Source: Flavobacterium sp. GSB-24 (lineage in GTDB: Bacteria > Bacteroidota > Bacteroidia > Flavobacteriales > Flavobacteriaceae). From it: 64,000 nucleotides of DNA. A program made the position numbers and the translations under genes. Below are positions 25,907 to 35,262 of the stretch, in pieces. How positions within the stretch are numbered: position 1 is the first letter of the stretch; every line of letters starts with the position of its first letter. Where the stretch lies: positions 2,294,001 through 2,358,000 of the forward strand of contig NZ_AP027043.1 of the NCBI RefSeq assembly GCF_027924665.1. The letters run 5' to 3'. A model generated the notes under the pieces. It was not told the origin of the DNA. It saw nothing but the letters and a program-made list of their open reading frames with translations, and made no database searches.

Positions 25907-28906
25907 TTATTTTAGTATAGATTCATAAATTATTTTCTGAATATCTTCACGAATTTTTTCTTTGGCTAATTTATTTCCTTCTTCGCCAATTTCGGGATAA
26001 GTTCTGTTTGATAAAAACACATAAACCGTTTCATTTTCTGGATCAACCCAAGCCATATTTCCTGTAAAACCCGTGTGTCCAAAACTTGAAGCAGAAGCGC
26101 ATTGACAAGTCGGGCCGTCTTTTCCTAATCTTTTATCAAAACCTAAACCTCTTTCTACGCCTTGAGCACAGTAAAAGCAGGTATTAAAAGTATCAAATGT
26201 TGCTTCAGAAAAATAACGCTCACCGCCGTAACTTCCTTTTTGGAGAAAAAGCTGCATCATTTTAGCCACGTCCATTGCATTCGAAAAAACTCCTGCGTGA
26301 CCAGCAACACCGCCTTCCATTGCAGCCGCCATATCATGCACATAACCCTGAATAAGCTGATGTCTGAAATACGTATCAATTTCGGTTGGAGCAATTTCAT
26401 TTTTATCAAATCGAAGCAACGGATTGTATGTTGTATAATTCATTCCGATAGAATTGAAAAAGTTCTTTTGGCTTAAATCTTCCAATTTTTGATGCGTTAC
26501 TCTTTCTAGATATTCTTTTAAAATGATAAAAGTAAAATCACTGTATTTGTATTCTTTTTTAAGCGAAATAGGAGAGTCGGCGATAAATTTCATGATCGTG
26601 TCGTGGTAATCATTTCGAATAAAAAGACTGTCGGCTACTTTGGTCGTGAAATTTTTCTCTGGAATTTTTCTGTAATATTTCTCCAAAGGATAACTTTTCG
26701 AATCAATTGTCGATTTGTAAAATGGACTCCACGCAATAAGTCCCGCATAGTGATTTAAAAGATCTTTAAACGAAATATCTTTTTTGTTAGATTTCGCAAA
26801 CAACGGCAGCATTGCACCCAATTTTGTTTCTAAGGTAACTTTGTTTTTATCATACAACTGCATTACATTTGGCAGTGTCGAAATCATTTTAGAAATCGAA
26901 GCAACATCATATAAATCGGTATTTGAAACTTTTACATCTTTATCATATGTGTGATATCCGTACGATTTCTGGAAAACAACATTTCCTTTCCTTGCCACCA
27001 AAACCTGCATTCCCGGTGCCATTTTGCCATCAATTGCTTTTTGGGCAATGGCATCAATTTTAGAAAGAATGACAGAACTCATTCCGAGATTTTCTGGCGT
27101 ATCAAAACCTAAACGATCTATTTTCTCCGTATTAATTCCAGCATTAACTTTGAAATTTTCGTTGATAGAAACTGGCAGTTTTCCTTTTGCTTCTTTCGCT
27201 CCAAACAAAATTTCGGCAGAAACAATCTGAGAAATGTTTGAATTTTGGTACGAAACCACCAATCCTTCCATTTCATCAAAATTCTGGATTGGAAGTAATG
27301 TGTAAGGTTTTGCAAAAATGTCGAGAATAACTTTATTGTTTTCGGCGATTTTGTTTAGAAAAAACAACTCGTTTGAACTAAAATCTTGTTTTTCCCAAGC
27401 TTTATTCACTTTGTGATAACTCACAATTACTAAATCGTATTTTTTTAGTTCTTCGTTTAAAGCGTCGATATTGGTATTGGAAACTTCTGTGATATTGGTA
27501 TACTTTTTTAAAGTCGTAATAAAATCGCTGTTTACATCTTCTCCCAATTTTACGTAAGCGATTTTTTGTTCCAGATCTTTAATTGGAAGAATGTCTTTTT
27601 CATTTTTTAAAACCGTAACGGCATTTTCATACAAAGTATATTGAAGTGCGTCTTTATCAGGGCTGTTCAAATCTTTTTGCAGATTATTCAAATCAATTGG
27701 TTTGTATTTATTTAAACCAGCTTTGAATTTATAATGCAGTATTTTTTTAACCGAATGTGCCAAACGCTCCTCTGTTATTTTTCCTTCAGAAAAAAAAGTT
27801 TTTAATTTTTCTAAAGCCGCTGGAACATCATCGGGACAAAGGAAAATATCATTTCCAGCTTCTAAAACAGCCAATTCCAGATCGCCGACACCTTTAAAAT
27901 TACTCGCGCCTTTCATGCCTAAACCATCTGTAAAAATCAGACCTTCAAAGCCTAATTGTTTTTGAAGCAGTTCTGTAACCACATTATAAGATGCAGAAGA
28001 AGGAATATTTTCTTTCGGTTCTAAACTTGGAATATTAAGATGCGCGACCATAACCGAAGCCAGACCTTCATCAAAAAGCTGTTTGTACGGATACAATTCG
28101 ACTTCATCCATATGTTCTTTGGTAAAAGAAACCGTAGGAAGTGCTTTATGAGAATCGACAGCCGTGTCGCCGTGACCCGGAAAATGTTTTCCTGTGGATA
28201 AAACACCTTGACTTTGAATACCTTTCATTAATGCAGTCGCGCGGTTGGCAACGTTTGTTTTGCTTTCGCCGAAAGAACGATTTCCGATAATAGGATTCAG
28301 CGGATTGGTATTGATATCTAAAACGGGAGCAAAATTGAAATGAATTCCCATTCTTTTGCATTCTATTCCCATATTACGGCCAACTTTTTCGATTAAATCC
28401 AAATCCTGAATGGCGCCCAAAGTCATGTTCCAAGGATAAGCGTAAGTCGAATCTAAACGCATGCTTAATCCCCATTCGGCATCAAGTCCTATGAACAAAG
28501 GAATTTTAGCTTTCGCCTGATATTCGTTAGTTAATTTCGCCTGACGAACTGGTCCGCCTTGAAAGAAAATAAGACCGCCGACTTTATAATTGGCAACTAA
28601 ATCTTTTATTTTATTTACGTGAACAGAATCTTTATTTGAATAAGCCGAAACAAAAAACAACTGCCCTAATTTTTCGTCCAAAGTCATTTTGCTGTAAATG
28701 CTGTCTGTCCAGCGATTTTCGGCATCAGAATCTTGAAGGAAATGTTTTTTCTCGGCTTGAGTTTTGGGTATGTAAACCTCTTTATTTTCGGTAGAAACTG
28801 GCTTATTTGTTTCATCCGCAGTTTTACTTTTTTTAGAAACACCGCAATTGATGATAAAAAAAAGCATTATTGTAAACAAGCCTATTTTGATAATAGCATT
28901 TTTCAT
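25907..28906 (-). CDS. Lipoprotein fusing GH3 N-acetylhexosaminidase and class C beta-lactamase-like domains
   Basis: About 999 residues from the ATG at 28906; a longer frame would need a TTG at 28924. The lipoprotein signal ends in FFIINCG. The GH3 part (about 45-590) has KHFPGHGDTAVDSH, the NagZ-type dyad, and nucleophile D in IFTDGLGMKG. The second part (about 600-980) is a serine-hydrolase/beta-lactamase domain with S-I-S-K as the SxxK motif and KYSDF at the position of YxN. It could remove GlcNAc and cleave or bind stem peptides at the cell surface or periplasm. Such fusions are known in Bacteroidota; the peptide activity is inferred. Neighbours are the symporter (18 bases upstream) and anmK. 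Confidence 0.9.
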   Translation of the reverse strand: MKNAIIKIGLFTIMLFFIINCGVSKKSKTADETNKPVSTENKEVYIPKTQAEKKHFLQDSDAENRWTDSIYSKMTLDEKLGQLFFVSAYSNKDSVHVNKIKDLVANYKVGGLIFFQGGPVRQAKLTNEYQAKAKIPLFIGLDAEWGLSMRLDSTYAYPWNMTLGAIQDLDLIEKVGRNMGIECKRMGIHFNFAPVLDINTNPLNPIIGNRSFGESKTNVANRATALMKGIQSQGVLSTGKHFPGHGDTAVDSHKALPTVSFTKEHMDEVELYPYKQLFDEGLASVMVAHLNIPSLEPKENIPSSASYNVVTELLQKQLGFEGLIFTDGLGMKGASNFKGVGDLELAVLEAGNDIFLCPDDVPAALEKLKTFFSEGKITEERLAHSVKKILHYKFKAGLNKYKPIDLNNLQKDLNSPDKDALQYTLYENAVTVLKNEKDILPIKDLEQKIAYVKLGEDVNSDFITTLKKYTNITEVSNTNIDALNEELKKYDLVIVSYHKVNKAWEKQDFSSNELFFLNKIAENNKVILDIFAKPYTLLPIQNFDEMEGLVVSYQNSNISQIVSAEILFGAKEAKGKLPVSINENFKVNAGINTEKIDRLGFDTPENLGMSSVILSKIDAIAQKAIDGKMAPGMQVLVARKGNVVFQKSYGYHTYDKDVKVSNTDLYDVASISKMISTLPNVMQLYDKNKVTLETKLGAMLPLFAKSNKKDISFKDLLNHYAGLIAWSPFYKSTIDSKSYPLEKYYRKIPEKNFTTKVADSLFIRNDYHDTIMKFIADSPISLKKEYKYSDFTFIILKEYLERVTHQKLEDLSQKNFFNSIGMNYTTYNPLLRFDKNEIAPTEIDTYFRHQLIQGYVHDMAAAMEGGVAGHAGVFSNAMDVAKMMQLFLQKGSYGGERYFSEATFDTFNTCFYCAQGVERGLGFDKRLGKDGPTCQCASASSFGHTGFTGNMAWVDPENETVYVFLSNRTYPEIGEEGNKLAKEKIREDIQKIIYESILK

Positions 28907-28924
28907 GAAATAGTTTTTGGGCAA

Positions 28925-30430
28925 TTAAAAAGAGATTCTTTCTGAGGTGCGTTTACTGGTAAAATAAATTCCGATATAAGTGAATAAGCCGTTGATTATG
29001 ATTAATTCATTATCAAATGTATAACCGAATAATCGAGCCGAATTTTCGCTTAAAAAATAAGTCAGTATCGGCGAAATAATACAGATTATCGGGATCAATT
29101 TGTCGTTTACTAATCTTGATTTTTGTAATAATCCAAAAGCATATAATCCTAATAACGGGCCGTAAGTGTAAGATGCAGCTCGGAAAATCAAAGCCACAAC
29201 AGAGGCATCGTTAAAGGAATTCAGCACAATAATTACAAGAAAAAGTAATATGGAAAATCCGAAATGTACCCAATGTCTTGTTTTTACATTTTTGTTATTT
29301 CCTAAATTTTCAGATTTATCCATTCCGAGAAAGTCCACACAAAAAGAAGTTGTAAGTGCCGTTAACGCAGAATCGGTTGTAGCAAAAGTCGCGGCGATAA
29401 TTCCTAACAGGAAAACAAACGCTGGAATAATTGACAAATGATTTAAAGCAATTTCCGGAAAAAGTAAATCGGTTCTTGGTTTTCCTGTTGCTAAATCTAG
29501 CGGAATCGCAACGCCATTTTTATCGGCATAGATATAAAGTAATGCGCCTAAACTCAAAAATATAATATTGATTAAAACGAAAATTCCTGTAAAAGTGAAC
29601 ATGTTTTTTTGCGCTTCGCCGATGTTTTTACAGCTCAGGTTTTTTTGCATTAAATCCTGATCCAGTCCAACCATTGCGATCGTAACAAACATTCCTCCTA
29701 AAATTTGTTTTACAAAGTGATATTTGCTCGTAAAGAAATCATCAAAGAAAAAAATCTTTGAATAATTGCTTTTTTGAATGGTTGAAACAGACTCAAGAAC
29801 AGTCAGGTTAAGACTGTCACAAACAAAATAAATGGTTATAAACACGGAACTAACTAAAAAAAACGTCTGTAAAGTATCGGTAATAATAATGGTTTTCAGT
29901 CCGCTTCTAAACGTATATAAAAATATAAGTGCCAGCGCTAAAAGCACAGTAACCGGAAACGGAATATTAAAATCATTAAAAACATAACGCTGTAAAACAA
30001 TAACAACCAAATACAATCTAAAAGCGGAACTGATTGTTCTGCTGACTAAAAATATAGAAGCTGCAGTTTTATAACTTCGGACTCCCATTCTTTGCTCTAT
30101 ATAACTGTAAATCGAAGTCAGATTCATTCTGTAATAGAGCGGTAGGAGGACTTTTGCAATAATGACAAATCCGATCGCATTTCCTAAAACGAACTGAAAA
30201 TATTTGAATTGTTCTCCGTTTGGTGAACCAACTTCTCCGGGTACAGAAATAAATGTTACGCCTGAAAGCGCTGTTCCAATCATACCAAAAGCAACTAAAT
30301 ACCATTTAGAATTTTTATTTGCTTTGAAAAAAGAATCGTTGTCTTGTCCTTTCTTACTGATTATGTTTGAAATAAAAAGCAAAAGACCAAAGTAAACAAA
30401 GATGAAAATGAGAATGGTGGTAGAAGACAT
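28925..30430 (-). CDS. Sodium:solute symporter (SSS family)
   Basis: 501 residues, about thirteen to fourteen membrane helices. The pattern GTALSGVTFISVPG in the first loop, SRTISSAFRLYLVV and ATFATTDSALTALT near helix 8-9 is typical of SSS transporters of sugars and sialic acid, with the S/T-rich sodium site in the last. It follows murQ on the complementary side (24 bases upstream) and precedes the GH3-lactamase lipoprotein. MurNAc, GlcNAc or another product of that enzyme is the likely cargo. Together with the AmpG-like MFS it gives the cluster two inner-membrane importers. Confidence 0.9.
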   Translation of the reverse strand: MSSTTILIFIFVYFGLLLFISNIISKKGQDNDSFFKANKNSKWYLVAFGMIGTALSGVTFISVPGEVGSPNGEQFKYFQFVLGNAIGFVIIAKVLLPLYYRMNLTSIYSYIEQRMGVRSYKTAASIFLVSRTISSAFRLYLVVIVLQRYVFNDFNIPFPVTVLLALALIFLYTFRSGLKTIIITDTLQTFFLVSSVFITIYFVCDSLNLTVLESVSTIQKSNYSKIFFFDDFFTSKYHFVKQILGGMFVTIAMVGLDQDLMQKNLSCKNIGEAQKNMFTFTGIFVLINIIFLSLGALLYIYADKNGVAIPLDLATGKPRTDLLFPEIALNHLSIIPAFVFLLGIIAATFATTDSALTALTTSFCVDFLGMDKSENLGNNKNVKTRHWVHFGFSILLFLVIIVLNSFNDASVVALIFRAASYTYGPLLGLYAFGLLQKSRLVNDKLIPIICIISPILTYFLSENSARLFGYTFDNELIIINGLFTYIGIYFTSKRTSERISF

Positions 30431-30454
30431 TTGGTTTTGGATTTAGAAATTATA

Positions 30455-31276
30455 TTATTTTTTGCTGTTATGATCCAGCAGCACAGCGCGTACACTTTTA
30501 TGTTTATGCAGTAATTCTTCGGCTAAATCGTATTCAATTTCCAGTTCTTCCATAATCATTTTGATGCCTCGTTTAACCAGTTTTTCATTCGATAATTGCA
30601 TGTCAACCATTTTGTTGCCTTTTACTTTTCCAAGCTTAATCATAACCGAAGTTGAGATCATATTCAGCGTCAGTTTTTGTGCCGTTCCAGCTTTCATTCT
30701 GGTACTTCCAGTTAAAAATTCAGGTCCTACAATTAATTCAATTGGATGATCTGCTTCCTGCGCTATAAGTCCATTGCTGATGCAGGAAATACTTCCAGTT
30801 TTAATATTATGTTCTTTGGCTTTTTTCAAAGCGCCCAAAACATAAGGCGTATTTCCAGAAGCCGCAATTCCTATAATAAAATCCAGACTTGAAATCTCAA
30901 ATTTAGCTAAATCTTTCCATGCTTGTTCCGTATCATCTTCGGCATTTTCTACCGCTTTTCTAATCGCAGTGTCGCCGCCTGCGATAATTCCGATAATCAT
31001 ATCGTGCGGAACGCCAAATGTTGGCGGACATTCCGATGCATCTAAAATTCCGATACGACCAGAAGTTCCAGCACCGATATAAAATAATCGTCCGCCAAGC
31101 TGCATTTTTTTTACGATTGCTTTAACCAGTTTTTCAATTTTAGGAATTTGTCCTTCAATGATATGCGGTACTTTTTTGTCTTCTGTATTAATGTTCGTCA
31201 AAAGTTCTTTCACGCTCATTTGATCCAAATCTTTGTATAAAGATTCTTGTTCAGTTTCAGGATTTTTATTTTTCAT
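30455..31276 (-). CDS. murQ: N-acetylmuramic acid 6-phosphate etherase
   Basis: About 273 residues from the ATG at 31276; an earlier start at 31330 would add an unusual basic extension. SIS-fold enzyme with EQESLYKDLDQMSV at the start, GAGTSGR as the phosphosugar loop, ASECPPTFG with the catalytic glutamate, and GSTRMKAGTAQK. It cleaves the lactyl ether of MurNAc-6-phosphate, giving GlcNAc-6-phosphate and D-lactate. It takes the product of AnmK from the same cluster. The gene is 130 bases after the namZ-like gene and 24 bases before the symporter. Confidence 0.96.
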   Translation of the reverse strand: MKNKNPETEQESLYKDLDQMSVKELLTNINTEDKKVPHIIEGQIPKIEKLVKAIVKKMQLGGRLFYIGAGTSGRIGILDASECPPTFGVPHDMIIGIIAGGDTAIRKAVENAEDDTEQAWKDLAKFEISSLDFIIGIAASGNTPYVLGALKKAKEHNIKTGSISCISNGLIAQEADHPIELIVGPEFLTGSTRMKAGTAQKLTLNMISTSVMIKLGKVKGNKMVDMQLSNEKLVKRGIKMIMEELEIEYDLAEELLHKHKSVRAVLLDHNSKK

Positions 31277-31406
31277 TTTTCTTTTTTTTTGATTTTTGAA
31301 GTCATAATTTTTTCTAATTTCTGACTTCAATATTTTGCATTAGTAGTCTCTATTTTATTAAAAAATAGTTTGATTTGGGGAAATTTAAGGGGTATAAAAA
31401 TGGTTT

Positions 31407-32603
31407 CTAATAAAGCAAATATGCTTTTCTCATCGTTTTAAAATCTTCTAAACCTTTTTTCCAGCTGTCTCGAATATCTTTTTCAGAAACTCCAGCTTCG
31501 ATTTGCTGCTGCAGTTTTTTTGTGCCGGCCAATTTGGTAAAAAACGGAATAAAAAATTTCGATTTATCAGTGGTGTTTTGATATGCTTTTAAAAGCCATT
31601 TTAATTCTAATTGATTCACTTTTGGTGCTTTAGAAAGATCTTCGCCATAACATTCTTTTCCGTTATAAACAGGATCTTTGGCTCCAAAATTTGGTTTTGG
31701 CGTAAATTTAAAATTGGTTTTGGTTAAATAAGGAGAACCATAAATCTGGAATTGCTTTTCTGTTCCTCGCCCGAGGCTCACATTTGTTCCTTCAAACAAA
31801 CATAAACTGGCATATAAATTTATTGCCTGATCGTTTGGAAGATTTGGTGAAGGTTTTACAGGTAGACTGTACGGCATGTCTCTTTTGTAATTGGTGCAAG
31901 AAATTACAGTCAATTTACATTGTACGCCGTTTTTGAGCCATTTTTCACCATTAATCATTTGGCCGTATTCGCCAATTGTCATTCCGTGTAAAATTGGAAT
32001 TGCGTGCATACCCACAAAACTGGTAAATTCTTTTTCCAAAATAGGTCCGTCAACAATGCTTCCGTTTGGGTTTGGACGATCTAAAATAATTAACGGAATA
32101 TTGTTTTCTGCGCAGGCTTCCATTACATAATGAAGTGAAGAAATGTAGGTGTAAAATCTAGCTCCAACATCTTGTAAGTCAAAAACTAAAACATCAATTG
32201 CTGCTAATTGTTCTTTTTTTGGTTTTCTGTTTTCGCCATAAAGTGAAACAATCGAAAGTCCAGTTTTGGCATCTTTTCCATCAACAACATGCTCGCCTGC
32301 ATCGGCAGTTCCTCTAAAGCCGTGTTCTGGTGCAAAAATGGTTTTAATGTTGATTTTTTTCTCTAATAAAAAATCAACCAAATGTTTTTTATTGGATAAA
32401 ATTCCAGTTTGATTGGTGACAATCCCAACTTTTTTGTCTTTTAGTAAAGGAATATATTTCTCGAAATTATCAGCTCCTGTTTTAATTTCATTACTGCTAT
32501 CATTGATTTTATTTTCAATTATTTCGGTTGATGAATTGGCATTCGATGCATTTGAAATGATTAAAAATAAAATAAAAGTGATTTTTTTAAAGGATTGAAA
32601 CAT
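31407..32603 (-). CDS. namZ: NamZ-like exo-beta-N-acetylmuramidase (DUF1343, GH171)
   Basis: About 398 residues from ATG 32603 with a signal peptide (ILFLIISNASNANS); the frame upstream to 32651 is not needed. Family marks are GIVTNQTGIL, FAPEHGFRG, VFDLQDVGARFYTY and DRPNPNG. Characterised DUF1343 proteins release MurNAc from the non-reducing end of peptidoglycan fragments. Export places it in the periplasm or outside. A hairpin 68-103 bases upstream separates it from the SusCD unit, so it may have its own promoter. It heads the recycling enzymes, followed by murQ. Confidence 0.9.
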   Translation of the reverse strand: MFQSFKKITFILFLIISNASNANSSTEIIENKINDSSNEIKTGADNFEKYIPLLKDKKVGIVTNQTGILSNKKHLVDFLLEKKINIKTIFAPEHGFRGTADAGEHVVDGKDAKTGLSIVSLYGENRKPKKEQLAAIDVLVFDLQDVGARFYTYISSLHYVMEACAENNIPLIILDRPNPNGSIVDGPILEKEFTSFVGMHAIPILHGMTIGEYGQMINGEKWLKNGVQCKLTVISCTNYKRDMPYSLPVKPSPNLPNDQAINLYASLCLFEGTNVSLGRGTEKQFQIYGSPYLTKTNFKFTPKPNFGAKDPVYNGKECYGEDLSKAPKVNQLELKWLLKAYQNTTDKSKFFIPFFTKLAGTKKLQQQIEAGVSEKDIRDSWKKGLEDFKTMRKAYLLY

Positions 32604-32670
32604 AAGACAAAAGTTTAAATTACAATTAAAATTACGTTTAATAAAGGACAAAAAACTAAATTGGGTAATT

Positions 32671-32706
32671 AAATCGAACCACTTTAATCAGAAAGTGGTT
32701 CGATTT
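32671..32706. terminator. Hairpin between the SusCD-DUF4397 unit and namZ-like gene
   Basis: Perfect 15-bp stem AAATCGAACCACTTT with a 6-base loop and complement at 32692-32706. The plus strand is followed by T residues; on the minus strand the stem itself ends in A/T pairs. It directly follows the DUF4397 stop. Confidence 0.7.
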
Positions 32707-32712
32707 TTTAGC

Positions 32713-33615
32713 TTATTTATTTGTTATAAAAGTAACAGACGGAGCATTTGATGTCGCCGTTGGCAGTCCACCGATAATTCCTCTGCAATAAATCGTGTAA
32801 ACTCTACCTGCTCTAGGAATAAAAGCGGTACTTGCCGGTGAATTCGCAAGATTGGCAATTGTTGTTCCAGTTGTTGTTCCTGGAACATTTGTTGGTGAAC
32901 CAGCCACACGAACCTGCAATTGATATCCTCTTGTATCTTTTGGATCCTGTGGTTCAATAGGGATGTATTTTTCGTCACCGCCTTTAAAAGTCACATTTCT
33001 ATAAGTGTAAACTTCTTTTGTAGTCACAGGTGTTGCGCCAGAGATTGAAGTTTCTTTTAGTAATCCTAAATCATAACCTGCTGGAGCAGAATTGCTGATG
33101 ACATTTATAAAACGAATGTAAGCCTTAGTTGGGTCTAAATCTGCTACCGATAAATCGTCATTTAACTGATAAAGAGAATACACTGGAGGCGTAACAGAAG
33201 GCGGAGTTGACAGCAAGAAACTAGTATAATATTTTCCTGTTTCGGTAACAATATTTCCGTCATAAATAGTAACTGCTGGAGTTGCAGGAGTTATAATACT
33301 CAAAGGCTGTGTTCCAGGTTTCATCAAAACATAATTGATGGGAACTGGATACTGCGCACCATAACTCATGCCAATTGGAACTCCAGTTGAAACGCCGACA
33401 GCAGAGATTTTTTCTGCTCCTGTAAAGTAATTGATTTGAAAATTAGTTCCGTTTGGACCTACAGCCGCGTGAACAAATTTTACGTTAGAAGCATTTGCTA
33501 TTCCATCCTTAGTTTGATAAGGAGTTTGATCGTTCTCGTCACCGCAGGATGTAAACGCAAGTAATACAAAAACGGGAATGATTAACTTTTTAAAATGGTT
33601 AAATATATTTTTCAT
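32713..33615 (-). CDS. DUF4397-domain outer-membrane lipoprotein
   Basis: 300 residues with lipoprotein signal ending LAFTSCGDE. The mature part begins with VKFVHAAVGPNG and later has AYIRFINVISNSAP, the repeated beta-strand units of DUF4397 proteins. Proline- and threonine-rich beta structure, no enzymatic motif. It is the third gene of a SusC-SusD unit (23 bases after susD), where surface glycan-binding proteins are often encoded. A role in holding the substrate at the cell surface is likely but unproven. Confidence 0.85.
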   Translation of the reverse strand: MKNIFNHFKKLIIPVFVLLAFTSCGDENDQTPYQTKDGIANASNVKFVHAAVGPNGTNFQINYFTGAEKISAVGVSTGVPIGMSYGAQYPVPINYVLMKPGTQPLSIITPATPAVTIYDGNIVTETGKYYTSFLLSTPPSVTPPVYSLYQLNDDLSVADLDPTKAYIRFINVISNSAPAGYDLGLLKETSISGATPVTTKEVYTYRNVTFKGGDEKYIPIEPQDPKDTRGYQLQVRVAGSPTNVPGTTTGTTIANLANSPASTAFIPRAGRVYTIYCRGIIGGLPTATSNAPSVTFITNK

Positions 33616-33638
33616 CTGATTCGATTTTTAGTTTAAAA

Positions 33639-35252
33639 TTACGGTTGAGAAAACCACATTTCTTGTGTGTGATAATCTACTTTATCGGCTCCGATCGCTT
33701 TTAAAGCATCAAAATTCCAAACATATTCTGAGTTAAATCTCGGACGAACTCTATATGGTAATTTTCCATTGTTGTCAACAAATATTCCTCCGTTTGGTGT
33801 TAAATTCATTGATTTGTAAATGTCAGTATTATAGTGATATTTACGTAAATCTGTCCAAGTTTCTAACATTCCATAACCAAATAAAGCTACATATTTTTGA
33901 AGCATAATCTGGCTGATAGTCAAGTCTGCAGCCGCTGGAACAATATTTACGTTCGTTAAAAATGCTGTTTTTTCAGCAGCTGTAATTGTTGAGGTAATAG
34001 GGAAAGTTGTGCTTACAACAGTATTTGCATTTACAAAATCGATATTAGCGTCAATTGCTTTTCTGTAAGCGTCTAAAGCCATCGCTTTGTCTCCTTTAAT
34101 AAATGCAGCTTCTGCTTTAATAAATTGAATTTCAGAATACGTCATCAAAGGAAAATTCGCTTTATCTCTAAAAAGATATCTACCTGGAGTTGTGATAGTT
34201 CCTGCAACATATGTTCCGTAAATATTTGGGATTCTGCTTACGTTTGTTGCAACTGTTGAAGCTGTAGTATTTAACGGATTTCCATTAAAAGTATACTTAC
34301 TCGGATCTGGATTTGCAGCAGAAGCCGGGGCAGTTTCAGAAAGACCTACAGATGGCGCTAAAACTCTAGAAATTCTAGGATCTTTTACATTTCCAAAAAG
34401 AGTTCCGTCCATTGTTCGTACTGCAAAATCAGTTTGACGGTACGTATTGAAATTGTTTCTTCCAGGACCGTAAAAATTGATATCTGCAGCTACTGTTCCG
34501 TTGTATCGAATTAAAGCATTGTCTGCGTTTGAAGCCAATGATTTATCGCAGTATTCGATAACTTTATCTGGATTGTAAGAAGCTTTATTAATTTGATTAT
34601 TTAGGTTTCTAGCCAAAACTCCGTAGGCAAATTTCACCCATTTAGAGCGGTCGCCGCCATACATTTTGTCGCCTGAAGCCGTGTAAGTCTGCGAAACATT
34701 TCCATCTGTACGATCTAAATCGACTAAACCTTCGTTTAATAAACGAACAACTTCAGCATAAACTTTATCCTGAGAAACATAGTCAAAAGAAAGACGTGAA
34801 GTGAAAACCTGATCAAAATCAATTAATTCTGAATGATAATCTGTTGCAACCTGCCAAGACCAAGCTCTGATAACTTTTGAAATTCCAGTAATATCATGAC
34901 GCTGCTCTGCAACGGCCTTTTCTTGTAATTTGGTTAAGTTTAAACCAATAGCAAAATACGCCATTTTCCAGATTTCACCGCCTGTATCGCTGTTTGCCTG
35001 ATATCCAAAACGATCCCATTCGCTTCCTACTGCACCAACCGTAGCAATACTGAAATTTTGAATGTATCGTCCTAAACAACGGTTGTCAAATTGTAGTCCA
35101 ACAGCCATTTGTTGTTCGATTGGCGGCAGTAAAGCTGGAGCAGAAACATCAACAGGAAAACTAGGATTCACGTTTATATCCTCTAAATCGTTGCACGAAA
35201 TCATTGTGGTTACAAGACCTAATGCGGCTATATATGTTTTTATATTTTTCAT
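33639..35252 (-). CDS. SusD/RagB-family nutrient-binding lipoprotein
   Basis: About 537 residues from ATG 35252; a TTG at 35258 is a weaker start. The lipoprotein signal ends TMISCND with cysteine 20. It belongs to the SusD-like_2 subgroup, with PALLPPIEQQM, FDNRCLGRYIQNFS, AVAEQRHDITG and an ending LKAIGADKVDYHTQEMWF. It caps the SusC channel at the cell surface and selects the ligand. It follows susC by 10 bases. In this subgroup ligands are often peptides or oligosaccharides, which would suit muropeptides; ligand identity is inferred from neighbouring recycling genes. Confidence 0.92.
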   Translation of the reverse strand: MKNIKTYIAALGLVTTMISCNDLEDINVNPSFPVDVSAPALLPPIEQQMAVGLQFDNRCLGRYIQNFSIATVGAVGSEWDRFGYQANSDTGGEIWKMAYFAIGLNLTKLQEKAVAEQRHDITGISKVIRAWSWQVATDYHSELIDFDQVFTSRLSFDYVSQDKVYAEVVRLLNEGLVDLDRTDGNVSQTYTASGDKMYGGDRSKWVKFAYGVLARNLNNQINKASYNPDKVIEYCDKSLASNADNALIRYNGTVAADINFYGPGRNNFNTYRQTDFAVRTMDGTLFGNVKDPRISRVLAPSVGLSETAPASAANPDPSKYTFNGNPLNTTASTVATNVSRIPNIYGTYVAGTITTPGRYLFRDKANFPLMTYSEIQFIKAEAAFIKGDKAMALDAYRKAIDANIDFVNANTVVSTTFPITSTITAAEKTAFLTNVNIVPAAADLTISQIMLQKYVALFGYGMLETWTDLRKYHYNTDIYKSMNLTPNGGIFVDNNGKLPYRVRPRFNSEYVWNFDALKAIGADKVDYHTQEMWFSQP

Positions 35253-35262
35253 GGTCAATTAA

